From Methanobrevibacter sp. (GTDB taxonomy: Archaea > Methanobacteriota > Methanobacteria > Methanobacteriales > Methanobacteriaceae): 14,780 nucleotides of DNA. The stretch is from NCBI GenBank assembly GCA_021442885.1, contig JABUVA010000005.1:1-14780 (forward strand), in the 5' to 3' direction. The first letter of the stretch is position 1. Each line of letters opens with the position of its first letter. A program made the translations under genes and the position numbers. A model generated the notes under the pieces. That model was given only the letters and a program-made list of their open reading frames with translations. It searched no databases and had not been told where the DNA came from. Of this stretch, positions 7,441-14,009 are shown one piece after another.

Positions 7441-7791
7441 ATGATGATTTATCCGGTAATTTTTTCTTTAATTGCATTAATAGCTATTATTTACATATAT
7501 CAAAAAGTTTATAATAAAAAATTTTCTTCTAATTATATAATATGGATTATTATTTGGCTATTAGTAATTATCTTTGCATTTGTACCAGAATTAAGTAGTC
7601 CTATAGCTAATTTCTTTGGTATATCAAGAGGTCTTGATTTTCTTCTTATTGTAGCTATTCTTTTGATATTTTATTTAATTTTCAAACTTTATATGAAAAT
7701 AGACAAACTACAACAAGATGTTACTCAAATTGTTCGTAAAATTGCATTAGATAATGAAATTTCTGATAAAGATAATGATGATGAAGATTAA
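7441..7791 (+). CDS. DUF2304-type small membrane protein, partner of the glycosyltransferase
   Basis: A 116-residue protein with three hydrophobic segments (about 3-20, 33-50, 65-84), then a helical, charged cytoplasmic tail (MKIDKLQQDVTQIVRKIALD) ending in an Asp-rich stretch. The block SSPIANFFGISRGLDFLL (52-69), between spans two and three, is the recognisable DUF2304 signature. The family's biochemical role is not established; it is repeatedly found beside GT2 enzymes, as here, so a scaffold or flippase-like role in lipid-linked sugar transfer is plausible but inferred. AGGTGAT overlaps the glycosyltransferase stop and lies five bases before the ATG. A second ATG follows directly and is an equivalent start. 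T-rich sequence follows the gene, so the transcript may end before 7863. Confidence 0.8.
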   Translation: MMIYPVIFSLIALIAIIYIYQKVYNKKFSSNYIIWIIIWLLVIIFAFVPELSSPIANFFGISRGLDFLLIVAILLIFYLIFKLYMKIDKLQQDVTQIVRKIALDNEISDKDNDDED

Positions 7792-7862
7792 TCAAATCAT
7801 TATTTTTAAACTTTATTTTTCTTATATCAACTTTATTCAAATTTTTATGAGGTATTATAATA

Positions 7863-8522
7863 ATGATATATTTTAGAGGGTGTACTGCAAGAGAAAGAGA
7901 AACAACAATAGCAGATGCAACCGAGAAATTATTAAAATTAGCTAATATTGATTATATTACATTAGATGATGAGGCTTGTTGTGGATCTTTTTTACTTAGA
8001 ACAGGTTTTGAAAAAGAAGCATCAGAACAAATAGAAAAAAATAAAACAATATTTGAAAATGAAAAAATCTTAACTTCCTGTGCTGGATGTTATAAAACAT
8101 TTAAACAGGATTATGATAATATCGATGTAATACATATATCAATGCTTTTAAGAGATTTAATTAATGATAATAAGATTTCATTGGATAAAATTGATTTTAA
8201 TGTTACATATCATGATGCTTGTCATTTAGCAAGGCATTGCAATGAATTTGATGCACCTCGTGATGTAATTAAATCAGTAGCAAATCTTGTTGAGATGGAT
8301 AATAATAAGGAAAATAGCTTATGTTGTGGAGCTGGAGGTGGTGTAAAATCTGCCTATCCTGAATTATCACATGAAGTTTCAAAAGCTAGAATAAAACAAG
8401 CAAAAGATAGTGGAGCAGATTTATTAATTACAGCATGTCCATTCTGTAAACTAAATCTTAAAAATCAAGGAATAACTGTTTTAGATTTAACTGAATTTAT
8501 AATTGGTGATTTTAATGAATGA
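7863..8522 (+). CDS. CCG-domain iron-sulfur redox protein (LutA/HdrB-like)
   Basis: A 219-residue protein with two complete CCG (cysteine-rich) motifs. Motif one is C7, C39-C40 (EACCGSF) and C73/C76 (TSCAGC). Motif two is C120 (YHDACHLARH), C154-C155 (SLCCGAGGG) and C192/C195 (ACPFC). Such domains occur in heterodisulfide reductase HdrB/HdrD, GlpC and LutA, where they hold a non-cubane 4Fe-4S cluster or serve disulfide chemistry. It is shorter than HdrB and lacks the HdrC ferredoxin part, so LutA-type is the better fit. It is soluble, with no membrane span. GAGGT lies nine bases before the ATG. The downstream LUD/ferredoxin gene overlaps by eight bases, so the two are translationally coupled and probably form a complex. 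Lactate oxidation is the role of bacterial LutABC, but no LutC or lactate permease is present here, so the substrate is open. Confidence 0.85.
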   Translation: MIYFRGCTARERETTIADATEKLLKLANIDYITLDDEACCGSFLLRTGFEKEASEQIEKNKTIFENEKILTSCAGCYKTFKQDYDNIDVIHISMLLRDLINDNKISLDKIDFNVTYHDACHLARHCNEFDAPRDVIKSVANLVEMDNNKENSLCCGAGGGVKSAYPELSHEVSKARIKQAKDSGADLLITACPFCKLNLKNQGITVLDLTEFIIGDFNE

Positions 8523-9717
8523 AAGAGAACTGGAAACAATGAGAAAATCTTTCTCTACTGTTAAAAATAGATCATCATCAATTAAATCATCTCCACAAGT
8601 AGTAAAATTACAGGAAAGAGTAAAAAAAATTAAGGAAAATGCTTTAAAAAACAATGAAAAACTTGTTAAACAAGCAAAAGAATCTTTTAAAAGAAATGGT
8701 ATTGAATTTTATGATGCAAAAACAAGTTTAGATGCTCAAAATATTATCTTAGATTTAATTAAAGATGTTGATTCCAATATAATTTCTAAATCTAAATCAA
8801 ATACATTAGGTGAAATTAAATCTAAAGAATTTCTAAAAGATAATGGATATGAAGTTGTAGAAACTGACTTAGGAGATAGGATACTTCAACTTAAAAAAAC
8901 AGACAATAAACCAGTTCATCCAACTGGGCCAGCATCTCACTTAAACATTGCAGAAATTACAGAGATTGTTAATGACTATTTAGATGAAGATGTAAATCCA
9001 GTTGCAAGAGAAATCATGGAAGTTGTAAAAAAAGATGTATTAAATATTTTAAAAGATTCAAAAATAGGTATTAGTGGATCAAATGCTGTAGCTAGTGAAG
9101 AAGGAGCTTTACTATTTGTCCATAATGAAGGCAATATTTCATTAGTTACATTAATGGACTTACATATTGTAGTTGTTGGTATTGATAAGTTTGTAGAATG
9201 TTTAGAAGATGCTGTTTCTATTGCAAAACTTGAAACTGTTTATGCTACTGGAAATTATGTTACCTCATATATGAACATAGTCTCTGGACCTTCAAAAACA
9301 GCAGATATTGAGAAAAAACTTCTTAAAAATATGTATGGTGCTGAAAGAGTTGCTGTAATTATTCTAGATAATGGTAGAAGTAAAGCAAATCAAGAATGTT
9401 TACAATGTATTGGTTGTGGAAACTGTATTGTTCATTGCCCTATATATAATGCCATTGGTAATGAATTTGGTTTTAATAATTATTTAGGTGGTCGTGGAGT
9501 AGCTATGAGTAAATTTATTGAAGATGATGAAGTTTGTTATTCATCAGGTCTTTATATGTGTACTCTATGTGGTTTATGTACATTAAACTGCCCAATGTCA
9601 ATTGAAACCAATGAAATTATTGAAATGATTAGAAAGGACTCTCATAAAAAAGGATTTTATCCAAAGATTCATAGGAAAATTAGTAAAAACATTCATAATA
9701 ATGATTCTCCATATTAA
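8515..9717 (+). CDS. LUD-domain iron-sulfur protein (LutB-like) with two 4Fe-4S motifs
   Basis: A 400-residue protein. Residues 1-60 are lysine-rich and helical. The LUD domain (about 65-285) contains HPTGPASHLN and the core GSNAVASEEGALLFVHNEGN from residue 188, then DLHIVVVGIDKFVECLEDA. The ferredoxin part has CxxCxxCxxxCP sets C298/C301/C304/C308 (with an extra C295) and C349/C352/C355/C359, so two 4Fe-4S clusters are expected. Bacterial LutB usually carries a further C-terminal domain; here the protein ends about 40 residues after the last cysteine. I set the start at ATG 8515 because GGTGAT (8505-8510) lies four bases upstream; an in-frame TTG at 8503 lacks a ribosome site. It overlaps the LutA-like gene by eight bases. 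Likely role: an electron-transfer partner of that protein, oxidising an unidentified organic or thiol substrate. Confidence 0.85.
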   Translation: MNERELETMRKSFSTVKNRSSSIKSSPQVVKLQERVKKIKENALKNNEKLVKQAKESFKRNGIEFYDAKTSLDAQNIILDLIKDVDSNIISKSKSNTLGEIKSKEFLKDNGYEVVETDLGDRILQLKKTDNKPVHPTGPASHLNIAEITEIVNDYLDEDVNPVAREIMEVVKKDVLNILKDSKIGISGSNAVASEEGALLFVHNEGNISLVTLMDLHIVVVGIDKFVECLEDAVSIAKLETVYATGNYVTSYMNIVSGPSKTADIEKKLLKNMYGAERVAVIILDNGRSKANQECLQCIGCGNCIVHCPIYNAIGNEFGFNNYLGGRGVAMSKFIEDDEVCYSSGLYMCTLCGLCTLNCPMSIETNEIIEMIRKDSHKKGFYPKIHRKISKNIHNNDSPY

Positions 9718-9733
9718 CCATCACTAATTAATG

Positions 9734-9743
9734 TTTTTTTTTT
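9734..9743 (+). terminator. Oligo-T terminator of the CCG/LUD redox operon
   Basis: Ten consecutive T begin 16 bases after the stop codon at 9715-9717. There is no hairpin of note; uninterrupted T stretches are the usual archaeal termination signal. Confidence 0.55.
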
Positions 9744-9750
9744 AAAATTT

Positions 9751-10130
9751 AGAGTTTTGGCAGAAATTATTTAATTTTGAACATTTTTCATTTACTTCTT
9801 TTTAAAATAGTATATTTTTAAGTTTGTGATATGAAGTTATTGTAATAATAACCGAATATAAATCCATATACTATAATTAATTATATGATTGTTATATTTA
9901 ATAAAAATAGATTTTAATAAGATTTTGTATGAATATCATATGATAAAATTTATTATCATGAAATTGTAACTATTATCTGATGAACTAATTCAAGTATATT
10001 TATAAAAAAATAAGGTAAAACTATAAATTTAATTTACTACTTTTTATTAAATTAAACATTATTCAATAAAAATGATAAAATTAGTTAAAATGAACATTAT
10101 TTAAACATAGATAGTTTTTGCCAAAACTCT
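9751..10130. repeat. 380-base stretch bounded by 16-base imperfect inverted repeats
   Basis: The left arm AGAGTTTTGGCAGAAA (9751-9766) is the reverse complement of the right arm TTTTTGCCAAAACTCT (10115-10130) with one mismatch (15 of 16). The arms contain GC-bearing words (TTTTGGC) that stand out in this AT-only spacer. No coding frame and no clear target-site duplication is seen: the left flank ends AAAATTT and the right begins CAAATAA. This could be a MITE-like non-autonomous element or two copies of a dispersed intergenic repeat in opposite orientation. Confidence 0.5.
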
Positions 10131-10175
10131 CAAATAAGAAAATAATAAAAAATATGGTAACGACAACACTAAAAA

Positions 10176-10210
10176 CAGATAATATATAAATAATCAGATA
10201 ACATATATAA
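10176..10210 (+). promoter_or_regulatory. Tandem operator/TATA repeat before the antitoxin gene
   Basis: CAGATAATATATAA (10176-10189) is repeated with small changes as CAGATAACATATATAA (10195-10210), 19 bases on. The second copy contains a box A-like ATATATAA about 33 bases before the ATG at 10243. Autorepression by AbrB-type antitoxins through tandem sites is common, so these may be both promoter and operator. Confidence 0.45.
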
Positions 10211-10242
10211 TAACTGAAAAAACAATATAAAGGTTGATAATA

Positions 10243-10488
10243 ATGGAAGCAACAGCAACAAGCAAAATATATAAAAACTATCAAACAGCTATACCCAAAG
10301 AAATAAGAAAACATATAAAAGACCTAGACTTAAATAAAACTATTCTTGACTGGTCAATAGATGACAAAGGAATTATAACAATAAAACCTAGAAGAAAAAG
10401 AACAGCAAAAGACCTAAAAGGAATGATTAAACTAGATCATAAAACAGACTCAGTACAATTAAAAAAGGAGCTTTATTTATATGACTAA
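10243..10488 (+). CDS. AbrB/MazE-type antitoxin of a PIN-toxin pair
   Basis: An 81-residue protein. Residues 5-52 fit the swapped-hairpin AbrB fold: a short strand with TSKIYKNYQTAIPKEIRKHI, then LNKTILDWSIDDKGIITIKP. The basic tail PRRKRTAKDLKGMIKLDHK (about 51-69) links to a short acidic end that would wrap the toxin. It should bind DNA as a dimer, repress its own promoter and neutralise the PIN nuclease next door. I place the start at ATG 10243, after AGGTTGAT (10231-10238), rather than at the in-frame TTG inside that ribosome site. The toxin frame overlaps the last eight bases. Codons are unusually rich in ATA and ACA compared with guaB or dys, which fits a mobile accessory module. Confidence 0.8.
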   Translation: MEATATSKIYKNYQTAIPKEIRKHIKDLDLNKTILDWSIDDKGIITIKPRRKRTAKDLKGMIKLDHKTDSVQLKKELYLYD

Positions 10489-10882
10489 ATATTTTTTAGA
10501 TACATCCTTTATAATAGGTTATACATTAGAAACAGACACTAATTACATAAAAGCAAGTAAACATGAGAATATTTTATTAAATGAAGAATGTTATATAAAC
10601 AATAGTGTTTTAAATGAATGTATGACCTTAATATATTATAAAACAAACAGTATAAAAGCAGCAAATGAATTATTTTTAAATATGATTGATATATTTATTA
10701 TATTAAATGAATATGAAATAAAAAATTATTCTATTAAAGCATTAGATTTATTTAATAAAACAAATGGTAAATTAGGTTTTGTTGATGCTGGAATAATTAA
10801 AACAATGGAGCATTACAATATTAAAAAGCTTTTAACATTCGATAAAGAATTTAAAAAAATTCCAAATATTGAAACAATTTAA
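10481..10882 (+). CDS. PIN-domain ribonuclease toxin (VapC-like)
   Basis: A 133-residue PIN domain, a Mg-dependent ribonuclease that in VapBC modules cleaves tRNA or rRNA. The four acidic positions are in place: D7 (YFLDTSFII), E46 (VLNECMTL), D102 (GFVDAGII) and D121 (LTFDKEFKKI), so the toxin looks intact. GGAG lies ten bases before the ATG, inside the antitoxin gene. The eight-base overlap gives the usual antitoxin-first coupling. The cellular target cannot be told from the sequence. A T6 run and a small hairpin follow the stop. The pair sits alone between two long gene-free gaps, typical of an acquired module. Confidence 0.88.
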   Translation: MTKYFLDTSFIIGYTLETDTNYIKASKHENILLNEECYINNSVLNECMTLIYYKTNSIKAANELFLNMIDIFIILNEYEIKNYSIKALDLFNKTNGKLGFVDAGIIKTMEHYNIKKLLTFDKEFKKIPNIETI

Positions 10883-10889
10883 AAAATAG

Positions 10890-10916
10890 TTTTTTGTTAT
10901 GTTAGAGTGGCTCTAA
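10890..10916 (+). terminator. Probable terminator of the toxin-antitoxin operon
   Basis: T6 (10890-10895) is followed by the hairpin TTAGAG-TGG-CTCTAA (10902-10916) and then an A run. The T-run may be the actual archaeal stop signal; the hairpin may protect the RNA end or stop transcription from the other side. Confidence 0.45.
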
Positions 10917-11108
10917 AAAATTTACTGTTTTATCTAATTTTTATTAATTTAATTTTCCATAAAATTCATAGAACATATTTTATTCTTTAGATTTTTATAC
11001 AATACATCATTATGAACCTATGTATCAGTTTTAAATTATATATCAATAGACTTCTCAAATGTCACTGATAGTGGTGTTAAATTAAAATAGTAAAAAGCAT
11101 TAAAAGAC

Positions 11109-11127
11109 ATATTGTATTATACAATAT
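11109..11127. promoter_or_regulatory. 19-base palindrome upstream of mfnB
   Basis: ATATTGTAT-T-ATACAATAT has two perfect 9-base arms around a single T, about 100 bases before the probable box A of mfnB-guaB. TATACAATA from its right arm recurs at 10996-11004. This is operator-like in form, but its regulator is unknown. Confidence 0.4.
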
Positions 11128-11258
11128 TCAAATTATATATTCTTCATCAATAAACTAGCTATGTTTTTAAAAATAATAAATATTATTAATAAAGAAAAAC
11201 TAATATACTATATTATAAATTAATGTTTATATATTTTAAATATACTTGGAGGAAATAC

Positions 11259-11981
11259 ATGCTTCTATTAATAAGTCCAATAAATCATGAAGAGGCTCTA
11301 GAATCTATTAAAGGTGGAGCAGACATTGTTGATGTAAAAAATCCTAAAGAGGGGTCTTTAGGTGCTAATTTTCCATGGGTTATAAAAGAAATAAGGGAAC
11401 TAACTCCTGAAGATAAATTAGTAAGTGCTACATTAGGGGATGTTCCTTACAAACCAGGAACTGTTTCTCTTGCAGCAATGGGAGCTCATGTTTCTGGAGC
11501 AGATTACATTAAAGTAGGATTATATGGAACTAAAAACTATAGTGAAGCTGTTGAAGTTATGGAAAATGTTGTTAAAACAGTAAAAGATATTAGTCCTGAT
11601 ACAATTGTAGTGGCTTCAGGTTATGCTGATGCTCATAGGGTTGGTGCTGTTAATCCTATGGAAATTCCAAAAATAGCTAAAGATTCTGGTTGTGATATAG
11701 CTATGTTAGATACTGCAGTTAAGGACGGTAAAACATTGTTTGATTTTTTAGACATTGACAAACTTAAAGAATTTGTAGATGAAGCACATGGTTATGGAAT
11801 TCAAACAGCTCTTGCAGGTTCTGTTAAAAAAGACCAGTTAAAACCATTATATGATATTGGTTGTGATGTAGTTGGTATTAGAGGTGCTGCTTGTGTTGAT
11901 GGAGATAGAAACTCCGGCCATATTCATCATACTGCAGTAGCTGAGCTTAAAGATTTATGCGATTCATTTAAAAATAATTAA
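11259..11981 (+). CDS. mfnB: (5-formylfuran-3-yl)methyl phosphate synthase
   Basis: The enzyme joins two glyceraldehyde-3-phosphate molecules to make 4-(hydroxymethyl)-2-furancarboxaldehyde phosphate, the furan ring precursor of methanofuran, the C1 carrier of methanogenesis. From ATG 11259 the protein has 240 residues. Counted from that start, D25 and K27 ([14 protein letters not shown]), K85 (YIKVGLYG) and K155 (DTAVKDGK) fall at the positions I recall for the Methanocaldococcus enzyme, where K27 forms the Schiff base. This supports 11259 over the in-frame ATG 36 bases earlier, as does GGAGG six bases upstream. It is a TIM-barrel, cytosolic enzyme (formerly DUF556). It lies ten bases before guaB in an apparent two-gene operon. 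Confidence 0.93.
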   Translation: MLLLISPINHEEALESIKGGADIVDVKNPKEGSLGANFPWVIKEIRELTPEDKLVSATLGDVPYKPGTVSLAAMGAHVSGADYIKVGLYGTKNYSEAVEVMENVVKTVKDISPDTIVVASGYADAHRVGAVNPMEIPKIAKDSGCDIAMLDTAVKDGKTLFDFLDIDKLKEFVDEAHGYGIQTALAGSVKKDQLKPLYDIGCDVVGIRGAACVDGDRNSGHIHHTAVAELKDLCDSFKNN

Positions 11982-11991
11982 TGGTGATAAT

Positions 11992-13473
11992 ATGTTTTCA
12001 AAGAAAGTACAAGAGGCTCCAGTTGCTTATACTTTTGATGACTTTTTACTTACTCCTAATGCAAGTTATGTTGAGCCTAAAGATGTTAGTACCAAAGTTA
12101 AACTATCTAAAGGAATTAATCTTAATATCCCGGTTTTAAGTGCAGCTATGGATACTGTTACTGAAGCTGAACTTGCTATTGCTATGGCTCAAGAAGGTGG
12201 TATTGGTGTTATTCACAGAAATATCACTAAAGAAAGGCAAATAGAAGAAGTTAGAAAAGTAAAAGAAGCTGAAGAGATTACTATACGTGATGTTGTAACT
12301 ATCACTCCTGATTCAACTATTCAAGATGTTCAAGAAAAAATGAACGATGAGTTAATTAGTGGTCTACCAGTTGTTGATGGTGATGAAATTATTGGAATTA
12401 TATCTAAAAGGGATATAAGGCCATTATTAAAGAGTGGTCATGATAAACGTGTAAAAGAAATAATGACTTCCGATGTTGTAACTATAGAAGAAACTATAAC
12501 TCCTGAAGAAGCTTTGGACATTGCTTATGAAAATAAGGTTGAAAGACTTCCTGTTTTAAGAGAGGGGAAGCTTGTAGGAATTATTACAATTAAAGATATT
12601 TTAAACAGATCCCAATATCCAAATGCAGCACGTGATAAAAATGGAGATTTCTTAGTAGCTGCTGCTTGTGGGCCATTTGATCTTGATAGGGCAATGGCAC
12701 TTGATGAAGCAGGAGTTGATATTGTTTCTATTGACTGTGCACATGCTCATAATATGAATGCAGTTAAATTTACAGAAACTATTAAAGATAATATTGATGC
12801 AGAATTATGTGTTGGTAATATTGCAACTGCAGAAGCTGCTGAAGATTTAATAGCTATGGGTGTAGATGGATTAAAAGTAGGTATTGGACCAGGTTCTATG
12901 TGTACTACACGTATTGTTGCAGGTGTAGGTGTACCTCAACTAACAGCTATTTCACAAGTTGCTGATATTGCAAAAGAACATGGTGTTCCAGTAATAGCTG
13001 ATGGAGGTATTAGATACTCTGGTGATGTTGCAAAAGCTATAGGTGCTGGTGCTGATGCTGTAATGTTAGGTAATTTACTTGCTGCATCTTATGAAGCTCC
13101 TGGTGAAGTTGTAGTTATGAATGGAAAACAATATAAAAAGTACCGTGGAATGGGATCTATGGGTGCAATGACTAGTGAAGCTGATGGAGGAGCAGATAGG
13201 TACTTCCAAAGTTCTAAAAGCCATATGAAACATACAAAGTATGTTCCTGAAGGAATTGAAGGTGCAGTGCCTTACAAAGGAACTGTTAGTGAGATTTTAT
13301 TCCAACTTGTTGGTGGTCTTAAATCATCTATGGGTTATTGTGGTGCTAAAGATATAATTGATATGCAAAATAAAGCTAAATTTGTAAGAATTACAAGTAG
13401 TGGTATTAAAGAATCACACCCACATGACTTATTAATTACAAATGAAAGTCCAAATTATCCAACTTTAGATTAG
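11992..13473 (+). CDS. guaB: Inosine-5'-monophosphate dehydrogenase
   Basis: NAD-dependent oxidation of IMP to XMP, the committed step to guanine nucleotides. It has 493 residues, full length. The barrel opens with [10 protein letters not shown] and [12 protein letters not shown]. Two CBS repeats are inserted at about 96-148 and 158-207, where adenine and guanine nucleotides modulate the enzyme in many species. The catalytic loop [11 protein letters not shown] places the nucleophile at C304. The mobile flap shows [10 protein letters not shown] (384-393) and the R403-Y404 pair in ADRYFQ. The C-terminus [16 protein letters not shown] is canonical. GGTGAT lies three bases before the ATG. The gene is cotranscribed with mfnB; GTP is the precursor of methanopterin, riboflavin and F420, so the pairing may reflect cofactor demand (inference). 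A hairpin plus T8 terminator follows. Confidence 0.97.
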   Translation: MFSKKVQEAPVAYTFDDFLLTPNASYVEPKDVSTKVKLSKGINLNIPVLSAAMDTVTEAELAIAMAQEGGIGVIHRNITKERQIEEVRKVKEAEEITIRDVVTITPDSTIQDVQEKMNDELISGLPVVDGDEIIGIISKRDIRPLLKSGHDKRVKEIMTSDVVTIEETITPEEALDIAYENKVERLPVLREGKLVGIITIKDILNRSQYPNAARDKNGDFLVAAACGPFDLDRAMALDEAGVDIVSIDCAHAHNMNAVKFTETIKDNIDAELCVGNIATAEAAEDLIAMGVDGLKVGIGPGSMCTTRIVAGVGVPQLTAISQVADIAKEHGVPVIADGGIRYSGDVAKAIGAGADAVMLGNLLAASYEAPGEVVVMNGKQYKKYRGMGSMGAMTSEADGGADRYFQSSKSHMKHTKYVPEGIEGAVPYKGTVSEILFQLVGGLKSSMGYCGAKDIIDMQNKAKFVRITSSGIKESHPHDLLITNESPNYPTLD

Positions 13474-13510
13474 TACTGTTTTTTATCTATTTTTGGATAT
13501 TGGATATAAT

Positions 13511-13548
13511 ATGGGTCTTTATAGAAGATCCATTTGATTATTTTTTTT
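13511..13548 (+). terminator. Hairpin plus T8 terminator of mfnB-guaB
   Basis: ATGGGTCTT (13511-13519) pairs with AAGATCCAT (13525-13533) over nine base pairs, one a G-T wobble, with loop TATAG. Seven bases later comes TTTTTTTT (13541-13548). It lies 38 bases after the guaB stop. This is the clearest terminator in the window and looks almost bacterial in form. Confidence 0.75.
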
Positions 13549-13569
13549 ATAAATTTAAGAAAAAGAAAT

Positions 13570-13593
13570 ATTAAGGTTCTAATAGACCTTAAT
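13570..13593 (-). terminator. Hairpin terminator for the minus-strand genes
   Basis: ATTAAGGT (13570-13577) and ACCTTAAT (13586-13593) form an 8-bp stem directly after the minus-strand stop at 13599. On the minus strand it is followed by ATTTCTTTTTCTT, a T-rich exit. With the guaB hairpin it makes a back-to-back terminator pair between convergent operons. Confidence 0.6.
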
Positions 13594-13598
13594 AGTTT

Positions 13599-13955
13599 TT
13601 ATAATCCTTGTTCGCATAGATCACAGACTCCTAAAACTCCATGTTTACAGGCATCTCTATAGTAGTTACCTCCACTCATTTGGTGGTTTGGTCCTCCTAA
13701 AAACTCTCCTGTTTTTTTATCATAAGGTAGTCCATAAGCATCATATATTACTCCAGAATCTTCTTGTTTTGATTCTGATGAAACTACATCTTCAGATATG
13801 CTCTCAGTTATGTTTGTTGTATTATTATTTTCAGTAATATTTACAGTTGCATTTACTTGTTCTAATGGTTTGAATGTGTATGCTATTGCTCCTGCAATTA
13901 TACAACCTGCAATAATAATAGCTATTACAATTATTATTAATTGTTTATTGTTCAT
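13599..13955 (-). CDS. Membrane-anchored extracytoplasmic protein with Cys/His C-terminal motif
   Basis: I do not recognise this protein (118 residues from the chosen start). Residues 5-27 are one hydrophobic span (IIIVIAIIIAGCIIAGAIAY), an uncleaved anchor or signal. The region 33-66 is Asn/Thr/Ser/Glu-rich with several N-glycosylation sequons (N35, N39, N44, N45, N48), suggesting it faces outward. The C-terminal half is conserved-looking: GVIYDAYGLPYDKKTGEFLG, then GGPNHQ, and a final knuckle C103-x-H105-x5-C111-x2-C114, which could bind a metal such as zinc. Function unknown. Start: GTG 13964 and ATG 13961 are in frame upstream, but GTGAT (13964-13960) looks like the ribosome site for ATG 13955, four bases on. 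It lies 54 bases after the next minus-strand gene and may share its transcript. Confidence 0.65.
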   Translation of the reverse strand: MNNKQLIIIVIAIIIAGCIIAGAIAYTFKPLEQVNATVNITENNNTTNITESISEDVVSSESKQEDSGVIYDAYGLPYDKKTGEFLGGPNHQMSGGNYYRDACKHGVLGVCDLCEQGL

Positions 13956-14009
13956 ATTCATCACATTTAAATTTATTATTATAGTGTTTTTAATAAATAA
14001 ATATTAATT

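Larger units (their letters stand above)
9718..10242. other. AT-rich gene-free gap with inverted repeats, upstream of the toxin-antitoxin pair
   Basis: No credible coding frame. From left to right it holds a T10 run (9734-9743), a 16-base inverted-repeat arm (9751-9766), a small hairpin GTTATT/AATAAC (9836-9852), a 14-base palindrome TATAATTAATTATA (9872-9885), a 7-base stem ATGATAA/TTATCAT (9939-9959), the second 16-base arm (10115-10130), and promoter-like repeats before the antitoxin. The density of dyads between the two arms is compatible with a small non-coding element or a decayed insertion. Confidence 0.6.
10883..11258. other. Gene-free AT-rich stretch between the toxin gene and mfnB
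   Basis: I see no coding frame or structured RNA gene. Contents: the toxin terminator region (10890-10916), a direct repeat TATACAATA (10996-11004 and 11118-11126), a short dyad CACTGATAGTG (11063-11073), a 19-base palindrome (11109-11127), and a box A-like TATATTATAAAT near 11209-11220 that would serve mfnB. The ribosome site GGAGG at 11248-11252 belongs to mfnB. Confidence 0.6.

Noticed and set aside
8503..8514. Upstream TTG start for the LUD protein
   Set aside because: The GGTGAT ribosome site overlaps this codon and is correctly spaced for the ATG at 8515.
10081..10314. Minus-strand Phe/Tyr/Cys-rich frame before the antitoxin gene
   Set aside because: Hydrophobic low-complexity translation of an AT-rich promoter region, with no start signal; it overlaps the antitoxin gene.
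11223..11258. Twelve-residue N-terminal extension of MfnB
   Set aside because: GGAGG lies inside it, and the catalytic lysines match family numbering (27, 85, 155) only from 11259.
13798..14007. Plus-strand hydrophobic 69-residue frame opposite the Cys/His-tailed protein
   Set aside because: Antisense of a transmembrane and sequon-rich segment; no ribosome site, and the opposite frame has clear domain structure.
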